Source: Icerya purchasi (Eukaryota; Arthropoda; Insecta; Hemiptera; Monophlebidae). From it: a DNA stretch of 64,000 nucleotides. Below are positions 22,051-33,534 of the stretch, in pieces (positions within the stretch are counted from its first letter, which is position 1; each line of letters opens with the position of its first letter). The stretch covers positions 106,127,164 to 106,191,163 of the forward strand of contig CM077116.1 of NCBI GenBank assembly GCA_039619475.1. Reading direction: 5' to 3'. The position numbers and the translations under genes are program-made. The notes beneath the pieces were generated by a model, which saw only the letters and a list, made by a program, of their open reading frames with translations, was not told the origin of the DNA and did no database searches.

Positions 22051-24400
22051 GATGGATTTCCAGATTCGTCTGATCGTGATTTCCGCTTTAGAATTAGCCT
22101 GGCGCGGGAAAGACATCTCACCATGCCTGAGAATTTTCAGAGTTCCGCTTTTAAAAAACAACAAACGCTATTATCGGATAAAAAAATTGATCATTACCGA
22201 GAGGGAATTCTCTTTTATCGGGTCGAGCCATCGCGCGGAATTTCGTAGAAGAAAAAAAAGACAAAATGTAGCCAAATTTTTTTTTGCGGCTTTTCTTTGA
22301 TCAAAACTTTTGTCGATTTTCATTTCTAAATTTTTTTGTTTCCTAAATACTTCGCTTTGTGCCGCTACTCTTTATCGTACTTCACCGGGATGGAAAATTC
22401 TTTCCTCATCCCGTTTGTTGTTTTTTCTTGTCTTTTTTGCTCTTACTTTCCCAGTCTTAAGCAGGAAAATGAAAGAAAGTGTGTGCTATTGGCGAGATGC
22501 GATAACTAAAACGATAGTAATCCCAGTAATTTCGATTTGTAAAAGCGTCGTCATCGCTGAGTTTTTTTACTAGTTCCTTTATATATATACACACATATAT
22601 ATATATACCTTTTTTGTACTATTTTGCTCCGTTACTTACACAATCTTGAACTAGGGTCGTTTGTGACCGATTTTTTCGTTCTGTTTTTTCTTTCTTCTTA
22701 AAGAGCGGGTGTATTTCTTTAAAACTCCGAAGGTATTTGTCAAAGCGGATTTTTCGTCACATCTCTTTAACGAGAGCGAATAAGAAATTTTACTTTTTTT
22801 TCACTGCCGTCATTAGTCGAGAAAATTTCTCGTTTTCAAGCGGACAGCGAAAAAGAAAAAATTGGACCAAATTTTTTCTGCTGAAAAAAATTGAATTTTT
22901 CATTCTGATCGATAGTAAATAAAATTAGCCACCGAGGCAATTTAAGGAATAGCGCGCGCACAGATTTAAGGCTAGTTTTGTCGGAAAATATTATCTGCAA
23001 AAATGTAGGCTGTTATTCTCCGTTTAGTAATTTTGAAATCTTAACGAACTATAAATGAAAATGAAAACAGTTATTAAAGACCGTACGGTTTAACGCACAG
23101 AGAAACAAATCGAGAATTTAGCCGAGCTAACGATTAAAATTACACAGCAGACATACACGGGACCGTACCTGTAGCGTAATAAATCAAACATTTACAATTG
23201 GTTTCGAATGTAGTTTTGCGTCGGTACACTAGCGTTACCTAGAAAACACTATGCCTATGTCTATACAACTGAAATGTACAAATAGGTTGCCTACCAACCG
23301 CATGATGGTTGAGGAGATAACGATAAACGGTTTGAAATGTCTTCGGCAATTACGGAAAGAATTTAGACTTATAAGAAATCGGAGTAATTAGGAAAAATAT
23401 AAAAAACAATTTCAACGAAAAAAAAAATACACTCCGTTTCTTTGTCCGATAAATTTTACTTTTTTAAACAGAAAAAAAAAATTGAACCAGAAATTTAATA
23501 GACTTTTTGTGAATATATTTTATTTCACCCGCATGTTTATTTTTTTAAGATACTTAATGTTGCCCATTTGACGTGCCCCCCCCCAAAAAAAAACAACAAA
23601 AAACTGATAACATTGTTCTGAATGGCCCTATTCAATTCAAACATATCGGTACTAGAAAATAAAGTTATTAATATTTAATAAATTTGGAAGAATTGAATAA
23701 ATTCATTTTATACCAAATGTGTCAGTTTCACAATAACCATTTCCTACAGAAAACAATAAAACAAAGTAATTATACACATCACCTTTTTTAAATTAAAAAT
23801 ATCATTATTACGAAAAGGCATAGCGAACAATTTATGCGTATGTTTGAATAATTACTTAAAAAAGCTACAAAATATACAGTTAACCGGAATATATAGACAT
23901 ATCTATGTTATCTTTCTTATTTGTAAAATACTAAATCTTTTCTAAAATACAAAAATTTGGTGGTATCTATAAATATTGATAAAGCAACGTGCAAAAACAC
24001 TTGTTTTATAGAGTCTATAAACAGCTGTTTTAAATAGCGAGTAAACAATGAATTTTAATTATTAAAAAGTGATCTTGCCGAGCGACAAAATTATAATGTT
24101 AAGCGTGTAATTCAAGAATACAACTCGCTCTTGAAGATAATATTTGCTAATTGACAATACTGTGGACGAAAAAATTTAGTAATTTTCGACACTGCTACTG
24201 GAAAGAAGAATCATCAAAGTGGCGAAAGTTGAAGAAAAAAAATTGTTTCTTTTTTTTTTTTTTTCTATTGATGCGAATAAGCGGATATCAACAGTCAGCC
24301 GAAAGAGTTGGAATAAAATTATTCGAATACATAATTAAGAACTTTGTTCGATTGAGAATATCATAAATAAAAGATTAAATCGAAGACAATTGAAGAAGGT
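22051..24400. other. Intergenic, low complexity in places
   Basis: Contains a TA/CA microsatellite at about 22580-22609, a short palindrome CGAGAAAATTTCTCG near 22818, a C(10)A(9) junction at 23576-23594 and a T run at 24249-24264. No conserved gene frame seen. Confidence 0.55.
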
Positions 24401-25402
24401 GGAAAAATTATAAAGGAAACAGCGGTGTATTAAGTGGTAAAGTTTCGAAAGATGAAAGTAGAAAAGAGACGTGCAAAAGAGAAATAGGCAGATGATCGGT
24501 AATGGATGGAAGTACGATAAAAAAAGGTGTTAAACCGACAAAAAAAAAACTGTTAAAGAATAAATGGAACGTGTGGAAAAAAAGATGTTCCGGACGGCGA
24601 AATGAATAGGAAAGGAAAAGTTATGGAAAATACTTTAAATTTGAAATCGATTGGAAATTTAGAGAGCGGAGAAAAAACGAGACGATGTGGAGCACTGTGT
24701 GTGTATCGGAAAACTACCCGGATTGAATAAACAGGTAGTAATCGCTTAGAAAAGATAAATAGAGGAATATTCGAAAAGTGTAAGCTCGGTGAAATGTGAA
24801 AACTGCGTTCTGTAGGGTAGTGAGGAGAAAGAAGACTTGGAGAAAAGGAAAATCAAAGAGGTGTGCATAGGACAAGCAGCGATTAAACCGGAGCCGAATT
24901 AAGACACGGTTGGAAAATGTACGAATTAAGGCGTAGAAGAAGCGAGGATGAGAAGGTAAGCGACGCTTTGAAGTCTGACGCGAAGAAGGCAGTTTAAAAG
25001 TGCGGGCGAGGTGTCCGCTAATGATTCTACATCAGCGAATCGGTCGTTATGCTACAAGATCAGTCACAGATGGGTTTTTGAATGTATAGAGCTGCTCCGA
25101 CAAAAATGAATTTGAAATATTAGAGGGCAAGAAGGAAGAGAAGATGATACAGACAGAAAACATCAGTTCGACAACATGAAAAACCGACGAATATTAACAC
25201 GGTAAAATAAACGTGAAGGACCGAGTGGACACGGTGGCTTCGACTGTTAAAGTAGCTAGGAAGGAAGAAATTTAAGATTCAGAACAATTACAGGATGGAA
25301 TATTTTTTAAAACAACTATCGCAACCAAATGATAAAGATAATATGTGAATGAACTCAATTACAACGATTTAGATAGAAGCGGAGTTTGTGATAGAACAGA
25401 AA
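24401..25402. other. Purine-rich sequence, probably decayed TE
   Basis: A- and G-rich on the plus strand, as are the two LINE copies that follow. No motif can be assigned. Confidence 0.4.
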
Positions 25403-26560
25403 TATTTTTTTTTCTTTTATGGGCTTATCAGCTTTCGATTTATGCCCAGCAACAAAAAAGAAGGAAAAAATGGCTAATTAAATATATTGAAAATATAAAG
25501 ATGGACGCAGTAAGGAGCAGTTTAAGTTTTAGCAAACGGAAATGCAGAACACAACGCTCGGCAGAAAGGAGTCAGCATTTAAAGTAGATGTGATCATCAT
25601 TACGGACACAATTGATTCATTAGGATGGGAAAGCCTCTTTAGGAAGGAAACCAAGGAAAAACGAAAACGAGAGGGAGGTAATGGAATTTGAAATAGCGTT
25701 GTCGACTAACAGGAACGGTAACAGAACCGGAAGTGAAAGAACTTGGGGAAGTAAACGTAATTAGAAAGGAAGATTAAGTTGGTGAACAAGACGAGAAAGA
25801 AAGTGGGATTATCTGACGAAAATTTACAACGGAAGTTTTTACACAAAGGCAGGAGATTAGAGAGTGGGACATTTTTCAAATAAAACAAGAGGAAGAATTA
25901 ATAAAGATTAAAAACCATGTTGTGAATCTATATGGCAAATCAATTCGGATAGAGTAGCGGGAAGAAAGAAAACCAATGAAACAGCGTATATGATGAAATA
26001 ATAATTGGAAAAGAAAAGATGATCAGAGGAAATAATAACCATGAAACGTATGATAGTCATTATTTCATTTACAAAGGTGGAATAAAAAAAAAAGAGAAGT
26101 GATTTTGATATGGGCTAAAATTTGGAGGGATAGCCATCAGTGGAAATGATTACATGCGAATTAATTAGGGAATTGATAGTGTTGTAGAACTTTTATTACA
26201 GTTTGGGGAGAAAATTTGGAAACTGAAAGTAGAAAAAAAAAATGCTATCGCAGAACGTCGAAATCGGCTGAAAGAAAAATGAAGGGTATTATTACGGAAG
26301 ATTGTCTATAGTGAAAAATGAACTAAGGGCAATAAGAACCGAAGATAGAATTTTTTTTTTCTTAAGTGTAAAAAGCCAATTCTTATAAATAGAAAATTAG
26401 GAATGGATATAAAGGACATAAGTGAAAAACGGTTAGACAGGAAACGATAGACTAAATAAGACGGACCAGGAAACAGGAATAGCGAACTGATTTAGCAAAA
26501 ATAATTTATCACAAAATTAATAATTTACTGCTGACATTTAACTTCCTAGAGTTGGCAGAT
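25403..26560 (-). pseudogene. Degenerate RNase H-type LINE, copy A (minus)
   Basis: The T run at about 25404-25415 with ATGGGCTTATCAGC resembles a LINE tail on the minus strand. At 26124-26147 the minus strand reads STDGYPSK, which fits the FTDGSKS start of a LINE RNase H domain. Several blocks (around 26160-26215, 26265-26390 and 26420-26480) match blocks about 1,370-1,390 bases further on in copy B in the same order and orientation. Individual frames are destroyed. The strand composition (pyrimidine-rich coding strand) also fits a decayed minus-strand ORF. Confidence 0.55.
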
Positions 26561-26625
26561 GAACATTATCAGAAACATAGGCAATGCTACAAAAAAAAAG
26601 GCTAAGCTGTATTATACTTTAAAGA

Positions 26626-28100
26626 GATTTTTTTTTTGTACTCACCAACCAGGGAACTTTATCCGGAAACAATTAGAAAAGAAGAGCCAGTTATATTATA
26701 AGATATTGTTAATAAGAACGAACAAACGAAGAAAAAGGCAGGGTGTGATGTAAGAAACACAATAAGAGGGAGCAGAAAGCCGAAATCTCAGTAAACAGTT
26801 ATACAGAGCAAAATGCTCCATGGAAAGTGGTGAGTGATCGCTCAAAGAACGTATGACCAAACTTACAAACAACTACAACATTCGAATGAATGATTTTAAC
26901 GAAAACTAAAAATGGGAAGAAGATAGCGGAGAAGGTCAAAATGCGGGCAAATAATACAGACAACAACAGAGCAGTGGAGTGGAGGAAACAACAAAAACTA
27001 TGAATTTGAAAGGAAATAAGTTAAACAGGCAAATAAAAGCAGCAATGGTTGAAAAAGAATGGAAACGGTAAATGTTCACACCAAATCTTGAATGAAAACG
27101 TTTATAGAACGGAGGAATGTAAGAAGATAGAATTTTTTTTTTTTTTAAGAAAGGAAACGGAATGAAGCAGTGGCCAAGACAAAAAATCGGTCGTTTCATT
27201 AACATAGACAACCGAATGGCTAAGGACTCACAGTAAAAATATCAGCGTAAATAGAATGCAGGGAAGAAAGAATATGAACGAGTGAACATAAACGGAGAAC
27301 AATAAAGTCACCAGAATGATCAGAACGCTTATAAGAAATAATCAAATAAGTGAAAGAAAGTCAATTAGAGGCAATGAAAATAATGGATTGTAGGGCAACC
27401 ATCAGATCAGCTCTGCATGAGGAATTAAACAAGAATGACGAGAAGATTTCGATGGATTAAAAACATTGTGATTATAAACACCGATGCGAGCTGGACTTCT
27501 GGAATTATCAGTAAAAACAGTTGCAAAAGAAGAAGGTAGAAAATTGATAGTACTGTAGTATGTCTGTTTAATTACGGCTTGGGGGGGATTAAAGTGAGGA
27601 TACAACAAATAATACTTATAGAAGGTGACAGAGTTCGATGAAGTTGAAAGAAAAATGTTGAAATTATTAAAAAAGACGGTGTGTGGCCGAAATGAACTAA
27701 AATATAAAAATGCAATATACTTTTTCCTTTGGTGTAAAACGCAAGTTCTTGAAAATTGGAAGATAAAAACAGATAATAGTAAAGGGTGTGAGTGCACGTT
27801 TAGAAAAAAATCGATAGCCTAAATAAAATCTGCGAATAGACAAGGGTGGCGCATTAGATTCAGCAAGGACTGCTGGAATTGTAGAGAATTTAAGAGCTCC
27901 AAAAAGTCGAATTTTGAAACGAATGATAGGCTAACACAGAGAAGTAAGAATGTAGGCATCACACCGCTTCATTTAGCTGATTATGGATGTTTCAGTAAGT
28001 TTAGGTTTTTTTACAAGAAGGGAAAAGATGTATGTTCCAAGAACGACAAACGATTATCAAAGAAAATACCAAGGCAATAGAAGTAACTAACACGGAGAAG
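26626..28100 (-). pseudogene. Degenerate RNase H-type LINE, copy B (minus)
   Basis: The 3' end is the T run at 26629-26638 followed by ACCAGGGAACTTTATCCGGA, a tail shared with 18.57 kb. Upstream on the minus strand, the frame ending at 27402 reads FATVFTDNSRSPARIGVYNH and then HSCLIPHAEL, matching the first RNase H strand (vFTDgSks..riGvav) and the ..hCsIftAEl helix of I-group LINE ORF2 proteins. Position 97 of that frame keeps the catalytic D. Frameshifts scatter the rest. A weak FGHTFFERSL-like block at about 26850 could be the RLRFGHT motif. RT was not found between 27.8 and 29 kb. Confidence 0.6.
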
Positions 28101-29639
28101 ACATATTAATGGGATTTCAAGTATAAAGTGGGTTCCGTTTATCACAGTGACGAAAATTTCCGAAAGGTAAACTTAGTATAAGAAGACTCGAACCTCTTCG
28201 AGGTTTAAGTATTATGTATCTAGCTCTAGCGTTCACCCGTTTACGAGCAAGAAAATTTTTGGTCGTAAGATTTGAACGGAAATTTTAAAAAATGGCTTAA
28301 CTACGGTCAGATGCAGTGTTACTATGTTAGTATTCTCGAAGATTACACTTTACAACCCTGTAATGGAAAATAGGCATTTCAATCACCACTCATGATAACC
28401 GGTTCCGAGATGAAATTGAAAAAAGGAAGAAAAAAACAAAGTGGCGAGGCTCATAATTAGGAGGAACATAGACGGAAACCAAGTTAAGAGGATGAGCATA
28501 ATTACAAAGGATATATGTGAATAATGTTAGGTTGACTAGAACCGGGAGGAAAATTTAGAAAAACATGGTAAGCGTAAAAAGAATTCCATTTCTTAAGAGA
28601 ATAGTAGAAAACTCACAGCTGTCATCAAGATTGCATCTGATCAGCATGAAGCCTTTAATATCAAAGTTTGTGCCTGGCCGAAATCGAGTTTCTGGTCGTA
28701 ATACTGACATTACGATCGGGATACGATAAACGCGCTAATGAATAACAGTTTAGTTGTAATATAAATTTGAATGCGGCAAAGTATAATGCAGTGCTAGGAG
28801 TATTAGATTGAGGAACAATTGACGTGAAAAGGGGGAAAGAACGCTCAAGAAACGGAGTAAACGGTTGAGAGAATATGAAGCAAGATGAAAATTAATAATA
28901 TTAAAAGAAGCGAGATAATCGGGTAGAAGATAAAACTGGTATCTTCATACGTTTTGTATAGCAATACATTGTGACATATTTTCAAGTGATGGGTTAAGTG
29001 TCGTATGGGTGTTTACGTATCATTCGACTTTTTTTTTTTTTTTTTTCGTGTCGATTGGAGATCACCACTGAATTGTTAAAAGGGTATTCGCATTACACTT
29101 TATACGCTATTTGAATGACATTTCATTTTCAAAAATTAATGAATATAAATGTTTATTAGTAAATTCATTTTAAATAAATAGGTTGAGCTAAAATGGGAAA
29201 TGTATTAACGAGTTTTCAGTTGATCGATGTGACGACTGAAGACTGCGTCGATGCAGGTAGAATTGCGAGTGGTCGTAATTGCCGGATCAGTACTGAGAGT
29301 TCTAAATTCCACGATTCACGTATTGTCTGGAAGCGTATACGTCTACTTCAAATGCGGTCATATCTAGTTAATAAGAGAATACGACAAGTGGAATTTTAAA
29401 ACCTAAAATTAATTATTTCGGCATTTGACTTAGATATTTTATAATATCAGGAGTAGAGGGGTAAGTAAGAAAATAACTAAAAGAAAATGGAGAGAAGGAG
29501 ATTCATCAGTGAAAATAGAAGAGAAAAACATCTTCTTCATCAAAGTGAATCGAAAGAGAAGTAGATATAAATAAAATAAATAGATACAAACACAGATAAG
29601 TGTAAAATAATTTCCTTAAAAAAATTAAAATAAATACCT
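28101..29639. other. Intergenic, no gene recognised
   Basis: Purine-rich sequence continues to about 28.9 kb. A T run at 29028-29046 may be a retroelement tail. The small frame at 29193-29399 (about 68 codons) is unrecognised. Confidence 0.5.
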
Positions 29640-29690
29640 CAATTTAAAGAAACGTTTTCGGCCATAGCTCATCAGTGGCTAACAATATAC
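29640..29690 (-). ncRNA. Hammerhead ribozyme-like motif (Penelope-type)
   Basis: On the minus strand CTGATGA (29675-29669) is followed by GCTATGGCC and then GAAA (29659-29656), in the exact hammerhead order CUGAUGA - short stem II - GAAA - stem III. Minimal hammerheads with very short stems are known in the repeats bordering Penelope-like elements. A Penelope GIY-YIG domain lies about 700 bases upstream on the same strand, separated by a LINE and a SINE that inserted later. The cleavage-site strand was not identified, so activity is unproven. Confidence 0.55.
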
Positions 29691-29705
29691 GCTCACAATT
29701 AAAAC

Positions 29706-29870
29706 TTTTTTTTTTTTTTTTTTGGCTTAGCTTTAAATATTTGGTCGCTAACTAATCATTAAATTAAACTTTTCAGGAGATCAGTCTATACACTTTTTTG
29801 GCCGTCACTGAGAATCGAACTCATGACCACTACCTTAATAATCAAGAGTTCACGCCACTAGGCTACCGCG
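29706..29870 (-). repeat. tRNA-derived SINE, family 2 (minus)
   Basis: Read on the minus strand it starts CGCGGTAGCCTAGTGGCG (A-box region), then GTCATGAGTTCGATTC (B box), a short body with TAATGATTAG, and a poly-A tail (T 29706-29723). It matches the copy at 63.34 kb throughout. Its head lies only eight bases from the poly-A of the adjacent LINE. Confidence 0.9.
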
Positions 29871-29877
29871 ACGACAA

Positions 29878-30275
29878 TTTTTTTTTTTTTGTGGGCGCGC
29901 CAGCGGCATTGACCCAACAACAAGAAAACTAAGCTAAGAAATTAAATAACTAGGCGGTCCGAAATGGACTCAACAAAGGATAGCAGTGCGGACACCACAG
30001 AAGATGAAGGAAAGGAGAGGATAAATGAAGAGTTATAGGGAGTAAAGAGACCTAATGACAGGAGCTGACTGTATAAAAGGGAGCGTTCGTTACGAAGAGC
30101 AGGACACTCAAAGAAAATGTGATCAAGATCACATGTACGAGGAGGATCACAATCGTGAAGAGAACAATGAGGAGAAGGCGATAGAGCAAATCGAAAGCGA
30201 GAGGAGGGGAGGAGAGAATGATTAACAATTGAAAACATACTGCAGAGAAATTTTGGGACTACATGTGTATATAAC
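29878..30275 (-). pseudogene. I-group LINE ORF2 C-terminus with poly-A tail
   Basis: The minus frame (30238-29942) reads VNHSLLPSSRFRFALSPSP, then CSLHDCDPPRTCDLDHIFFE with C-P, and ends SISDRLVI. This is the zinc-knuckle-like C-terminus (C..C......H...C) that follows RNase H in I-group LINE ORF2 proteins, here with a DLDHIFFEC block. A homologous frame occurs on the plus strand at 47.36-47.63 kb with the same SVSDRIKI end. The 3' UTR is about 50 bases and ends in A(13). The 5' truncation point is near 30275. The frame has no internal stop, so this is one of the better preserved remnants. Confidence 0.8.
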
Positions 30276-30280
30276 TAAAA

Positions 30281-30404
30281 TCAAAGGCGGTAAAATATAT
30301 AAAAAGTCAGTGGCGAGGTTTTATTTACAACATCATAACGAACGGGCAAAATATTCAAAACAAATATTAAGAATATATGGACACAAAAATTGAAAAGGAG
30401 TTCA
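30281..30404. other. Sequence downstream of the Penelope GIY-YIG frame
   Basis: The minus frame continues here after the Asn run but without recognisable domain; it may be the 3' non-coding part of the Penelope element. Confidence 0.3.
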
Positions 30405-30422
30405 ATTTTTACATTAAAAAGT

Positions 30423-30464
<42 letters not shown>

Positions 30465-30900
30465 GGTATTTGATCATTTAAGAGGTTATTTTTATATTTA
30501 TTTATGTAATAATTTTCAGCTATATTCATTAAGTTTCCTTTATCAAAATAAGAAGTCGAGATGATTGTTGCTGAATTTTCCGGTGAATTAGGTTTATGTT
30601 TATTTCTTATTAGATGTTCAGCGTGTGTAGATTTATTAATTTAATTATTATCGAATGATTTCATATGTTTCTTGTATCTGCATTTGATTTTTCAATTTGT
30701 TGGACCGATATATGATTTTTCGCAATCTGTGCAGTTCATTCTGTATATACTACTGTTTTTATAAATATTATTATTTATTGTATTTAAAGTGTATATTTTA
30801 TTTCTTAAATTATTTTTAGTCTTGAACGCTGCATTTAGTTCTTGTTTTTTAAATATATGGGTTAATTTACATATATAATAAATATGAATGTTATTCAACT
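30405..30900 (-). pseudogene. Penelope-like element, GIY-YIG endonuclease C-terminus
   Basis: The first frame (30898-30692) ends NSSIYRMNCTDCEKSYIG, the GIY (here SIY) and YIG strands with the CxxC pair CTDC that Penelope-like elements carry just before YIG. After a stop the same frame goes on KIKCRYKKHMKSF, a stop, STHAEHLIRNKHK and GNLMNIAENYYINKYKNNLL, then NDQI. This is the rest of the nuclease: the R of the R..YK.H helix, the H in aeHl..n.H, and the catalytic E in AENYYINKY. The sequence ends in an Asn run coded by an (AAT)n microsatellite. Two stops disable it. The RT half was not found upstream. Confidence 0.8.
30424..30464. repeat. (ATT)n microsatellite
   Basis: Thirteen or so ATT triplets inside the end of the Penelope frame, where they encode an Asn run on the minus strand. 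Confidence 0.95.
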
Positions 30901-31318
30901 TTTACTATTATTATTATTATTATTTTTTTGCATATATATTTTGATTTAAGTTTTATTTTGTGTGTTAAGGTCCTATCCACTAGAAGGATGGAATATGGTT
31001 AGACTTGTGAGAATGAAATTGGGGCGAAAGTTTATGAGAGTTTTATAATTACGAGTGATTTGTGGAAGATGGGAGATTTATTATAAAAAGGTTACGCCTC
31101 AATAAGAAGTATCGTAGACAGGGTTAAACACTGAGGCTCGATCGGTACATGAAAAAGCATCAAAAACTGAGCTGGATATTTTAAACTTAGAAGCTTATTG
31201 GAACGCGAAGTTTTCAAACGTCAATGCGCGTTTAAAGTGTCTTTTACTTATTTCATTTTGGACAAATTTGATCGAAGGCATAGCGTGAACCAATATAATT
31301 GCGGTAGAGCAGGGGTTT
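30901..31318. other. Unassigned sequence between TE relics
   Basis: A minus frame at about 31250-31190 (EISKRHFKRALTFENFAFQ) could be the end of the LINE ORF1 next to it. Otherwise nothing seen. Confidence 0.35.
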
Positions 31319-31650
31319 CTAGAAGATTACTGCATTCTGCGGCAGGATGTCGAGAGGCACAGTGAGAACAAATAGAGCAAGATCTAATGCAGTGTTTCGC
31401 AATGTGGTCGAAAAGGAAACATTTAGTCTAGTGTGTAGGCTGACGAACATTGTGAGAAACAAATTAGGATTTATAAACTGAAACAAAATCAGTGTGACGG
31501 TATAATGACATTTAAGTTCTACAGATGTAGTAGAGATTTTAACACCTTCGCAAGAATGATGAATATGGCAAATAGAAGCTATCGAAATTTCCGATTCAAT
31601 TCCCTTCGAAATATCAGGAAAAGATCCTTGAATTATCGTCATTCGGTATA
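31319..31650 (-). pseudogene. LINE ORF1 (gag-like) with zinc knuckles, frameshifted
   Basis: The frame from 31642 reads IIQGSFPDISKGIESEIS, the RNA-binding RG.P.d.s..ei..el start of LINE ORF1, followed by STTSVELKCHYTVTLILFQF and a NPNLF block where the family has the PyiPnPlrC strand. The next frame then reads HIAKHCIRSCSICSHC and ASRHPAAEC, i.e. the end of a first CCHC knuckle (H....C) and a second complete one (C..C....H....C). So one frameshift lies near the first knuckle. It lies downstream of the ORF2 relic at 32.2-33.4 kb on the same strand, the wrong order for one element, so it belongs to another LINE. Confidence 0.65.
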
Positions 31651-32160
31651 AAACATTCTTAGGAATGTTGTTCCTTCTGATACCGTAGAATGAAAAATAA
31701 ACTAGGACGAGTAAAAAGGGATTAGCAGTTAAAACAGAAGGAAATCTGAAACTCGGTTTTTACCTTGGGATAAACAGAAAAGTGGAAATAGAATTCCTGC
31801 AAGAGTCAATAACTGTGACTCATACTTTTATCGGGTGATAAATTTTTGATGCAAAACATAATGATCCGGGGGAAAATATTTTGTTTTCTTCGTTGTTAAT
31901 GTTATTATTAATTGTGTTACAACTATGATTGTTATTATTATTACTATGACTATTATATAATTCATTGTTATTATTAATAATAACATTCATTATTTTCATT
32001 GAGACTTAGTTATTCTCTTATTATTTTTATCTTTACCTCGCAATTATGTTTTATTTTTACAAATCCAAGTAGCATGCTCCAAATTGCCAGTCCGTAAATA
32101 TTATTCTTCTTCTTTATTTACGTGCCATGAACTGTAACAAAGGCCAGAGGCACGGAAAGT
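31651..32160. other. AT-rich spacer
   Basis: Contains ATT-rich low complexity at about 31900-32000. No gene seen. Confidence 0.55.
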
Positions 32161-32164
32161 TAGG

Positions 32165-33435
32165 ATTCTATAATTGGGATAGGAGGTTAGTGGAGTTGAG
32201 ATAAGCGAATAATTTCTTTATATTAATTTCATTGTTACTTAAGAGTTCATTCAAGGTAGACGGAAGGAAAAACGTGGTACGAATGTGATTATATTTGCGG
32301 CAGTCTAATAGGATGTGTTGAACGGAGAGAAGCGAAGAACAGGTTTCACACATAGGTGGTAAGGACTTGTTCAGGAGGAATGAATGAGTAATTCGTGTGT
32401 GGCCAGTGCGCAGTCGACATTCTGTTTGGCTGGAACGACGATTGCCACAAGTTAGTGTCCTCTTTGATGGGACGAAGTTTATTCGATGTTGGGTTGTTGA
32501 GACACGAGTCGAACCCAATCCTTTGATAGGTTGCTGGTTATTTCCTGAACAGCGTCGTTGGCAGGTATTCGGTTGTTCACTACGGGAAAGCATGACGCTG
32601 CTTCTTTCGCGGCACGGTCTGCTGATTCGTTCTGTGGGATACCTTTGTGTCCTGGTATCCAAGCGAATATGATCTTGAAGTCCACAGTAGTCATCGTAGA
32701 TAATATTTCTTTAGCTATCGGGCGTTGAGACTTATCATGGGACTTTAGTAGACATGTTAAGGCATTTAAGGGGTCAGTGCAGATCAGGCAGTTTTGTTTG
32801 GACTGTATGTAGATTTCAACTGCCAGTTTGATTGCAAATAATTCGGCAAAGAGCACGGAGTAAAGATGTGGAAGAACGTTATGGATAGTACCTATCTGTT
32901 CGCAGATTACGGCACATCCTACGAGAGAGTTTGATTTGGCACCGTCTGTAAACAGAATTAACGAGGACAGCAGGAGAAGTCCATGGAAAGCGTTCAGAAA
33001 GGTATTAATAGGGGAATATTTGTTCAGTTCTAAGAGTGAAAGATCTATATTCAAAGTTGTGGTTTTCCATGGCGAGGGAGTATGGAGAGGGTTGACTCAT
33101 ATATTTTTGGAAAATTCGTGATATCTGACATTAGTGATTTTGTCGCATAGGATAGAAGTGATATGTTTTAGGGTTTTTATAGGAAAGTAAAAGAGAAGCC
33201 GGAGTATTTGGAGAGGATAAAATACGTATTAATAATTTTGCGCTAACGTATCGTCTTCTGACATCTAGGAGCCATCCTGAACATTCGTATAACATGATAA
33301 TTGTTGCTGAAAGCTCCTAGCGCCAATCTTATTGCGGTATGGTGTATGACGTTCAATTTATTTAGGATGGCGGGCTTCGCTGATCCGTAAATTGCTGCGC
33401 CATAATCACACTTTGTTCGGATTACGGCACATCAA
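32165..33435 (-). pseudogene. RNase H-type (I-group) LINE ORF2, C-terminal half
   Basis: In coding order from 33420: TKCDYGAAIYGSAKPAIL and IRLALGAF (end of RT), LLIRILSSPNTPASLLL (connector), then the RNase H domain in the frame 33054-32479: LFTDGAKSNSLVGCAVI, VLFAELFAIKLAVEIY, LICTDPLNALTCL and IFAWIPGHKGIPQNESADRA. The D, E, D, D catalytic set can be placed, although S after the third D is replaced by P. A frameshift near 32650 moves to the frame ending at 32168: RRSSQTECRLRTGHTRITH, PPMCETCSSLLSVQHILLDC (C..C...H....C) and a final ...NSTNLLSQL. The protein is thus nearly readable from RT end to C-terminus with a few frameshifts and stops. No poly-A tail is obvious at 32.1 kb. Confidence 0.85.
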
Positions 33436-33463
33436 TTTACGGATCAGCAAAGCCCGCCATCCT
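33364..33463. repeat. 31-base inverted repeat at the 5' end of the LINE
   Basis: Arms 33364-33394 and 33433-33463 are reverse complements with one mismatch; the spacer is 38 bases. The left arm is LINE coding sequence (GSAKPAIL region), so the right arm is an inverted copy of it placed at the 5' break. Confidence 0.9.
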
Positions 33464-33534
33464 TAAAATGTGTATTGAACTGAAATTTATTATGGCGGGA
33501 ATTTCTAACATGCTAGCTGCTAGTACAGTATATT

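Noticed and set aside
22816..22834. Palindrome CGAGAAAATTTCTCG, similar to heat-shock element spacing (GAA/TTC)
   Set aside because: A single short palindrome with no adjacent promoter or gene.
26936..27211. 91-codon Phe-rich minus frame as a membrane protein
   Set aside because: Lies inside the decayed LINE copy B and contains a Lys run coded by the T run's complement; low complexity.
29800..29870. tRNA gene on the minus strand
   Set aside because: It is the head of SINE family 2, repeated at 63.34 kb.
32397..32672. 91-codon plus-strand frame
   Set aside because: Antisense shadow of the LINE ORF2 C-terminus and RNase H.
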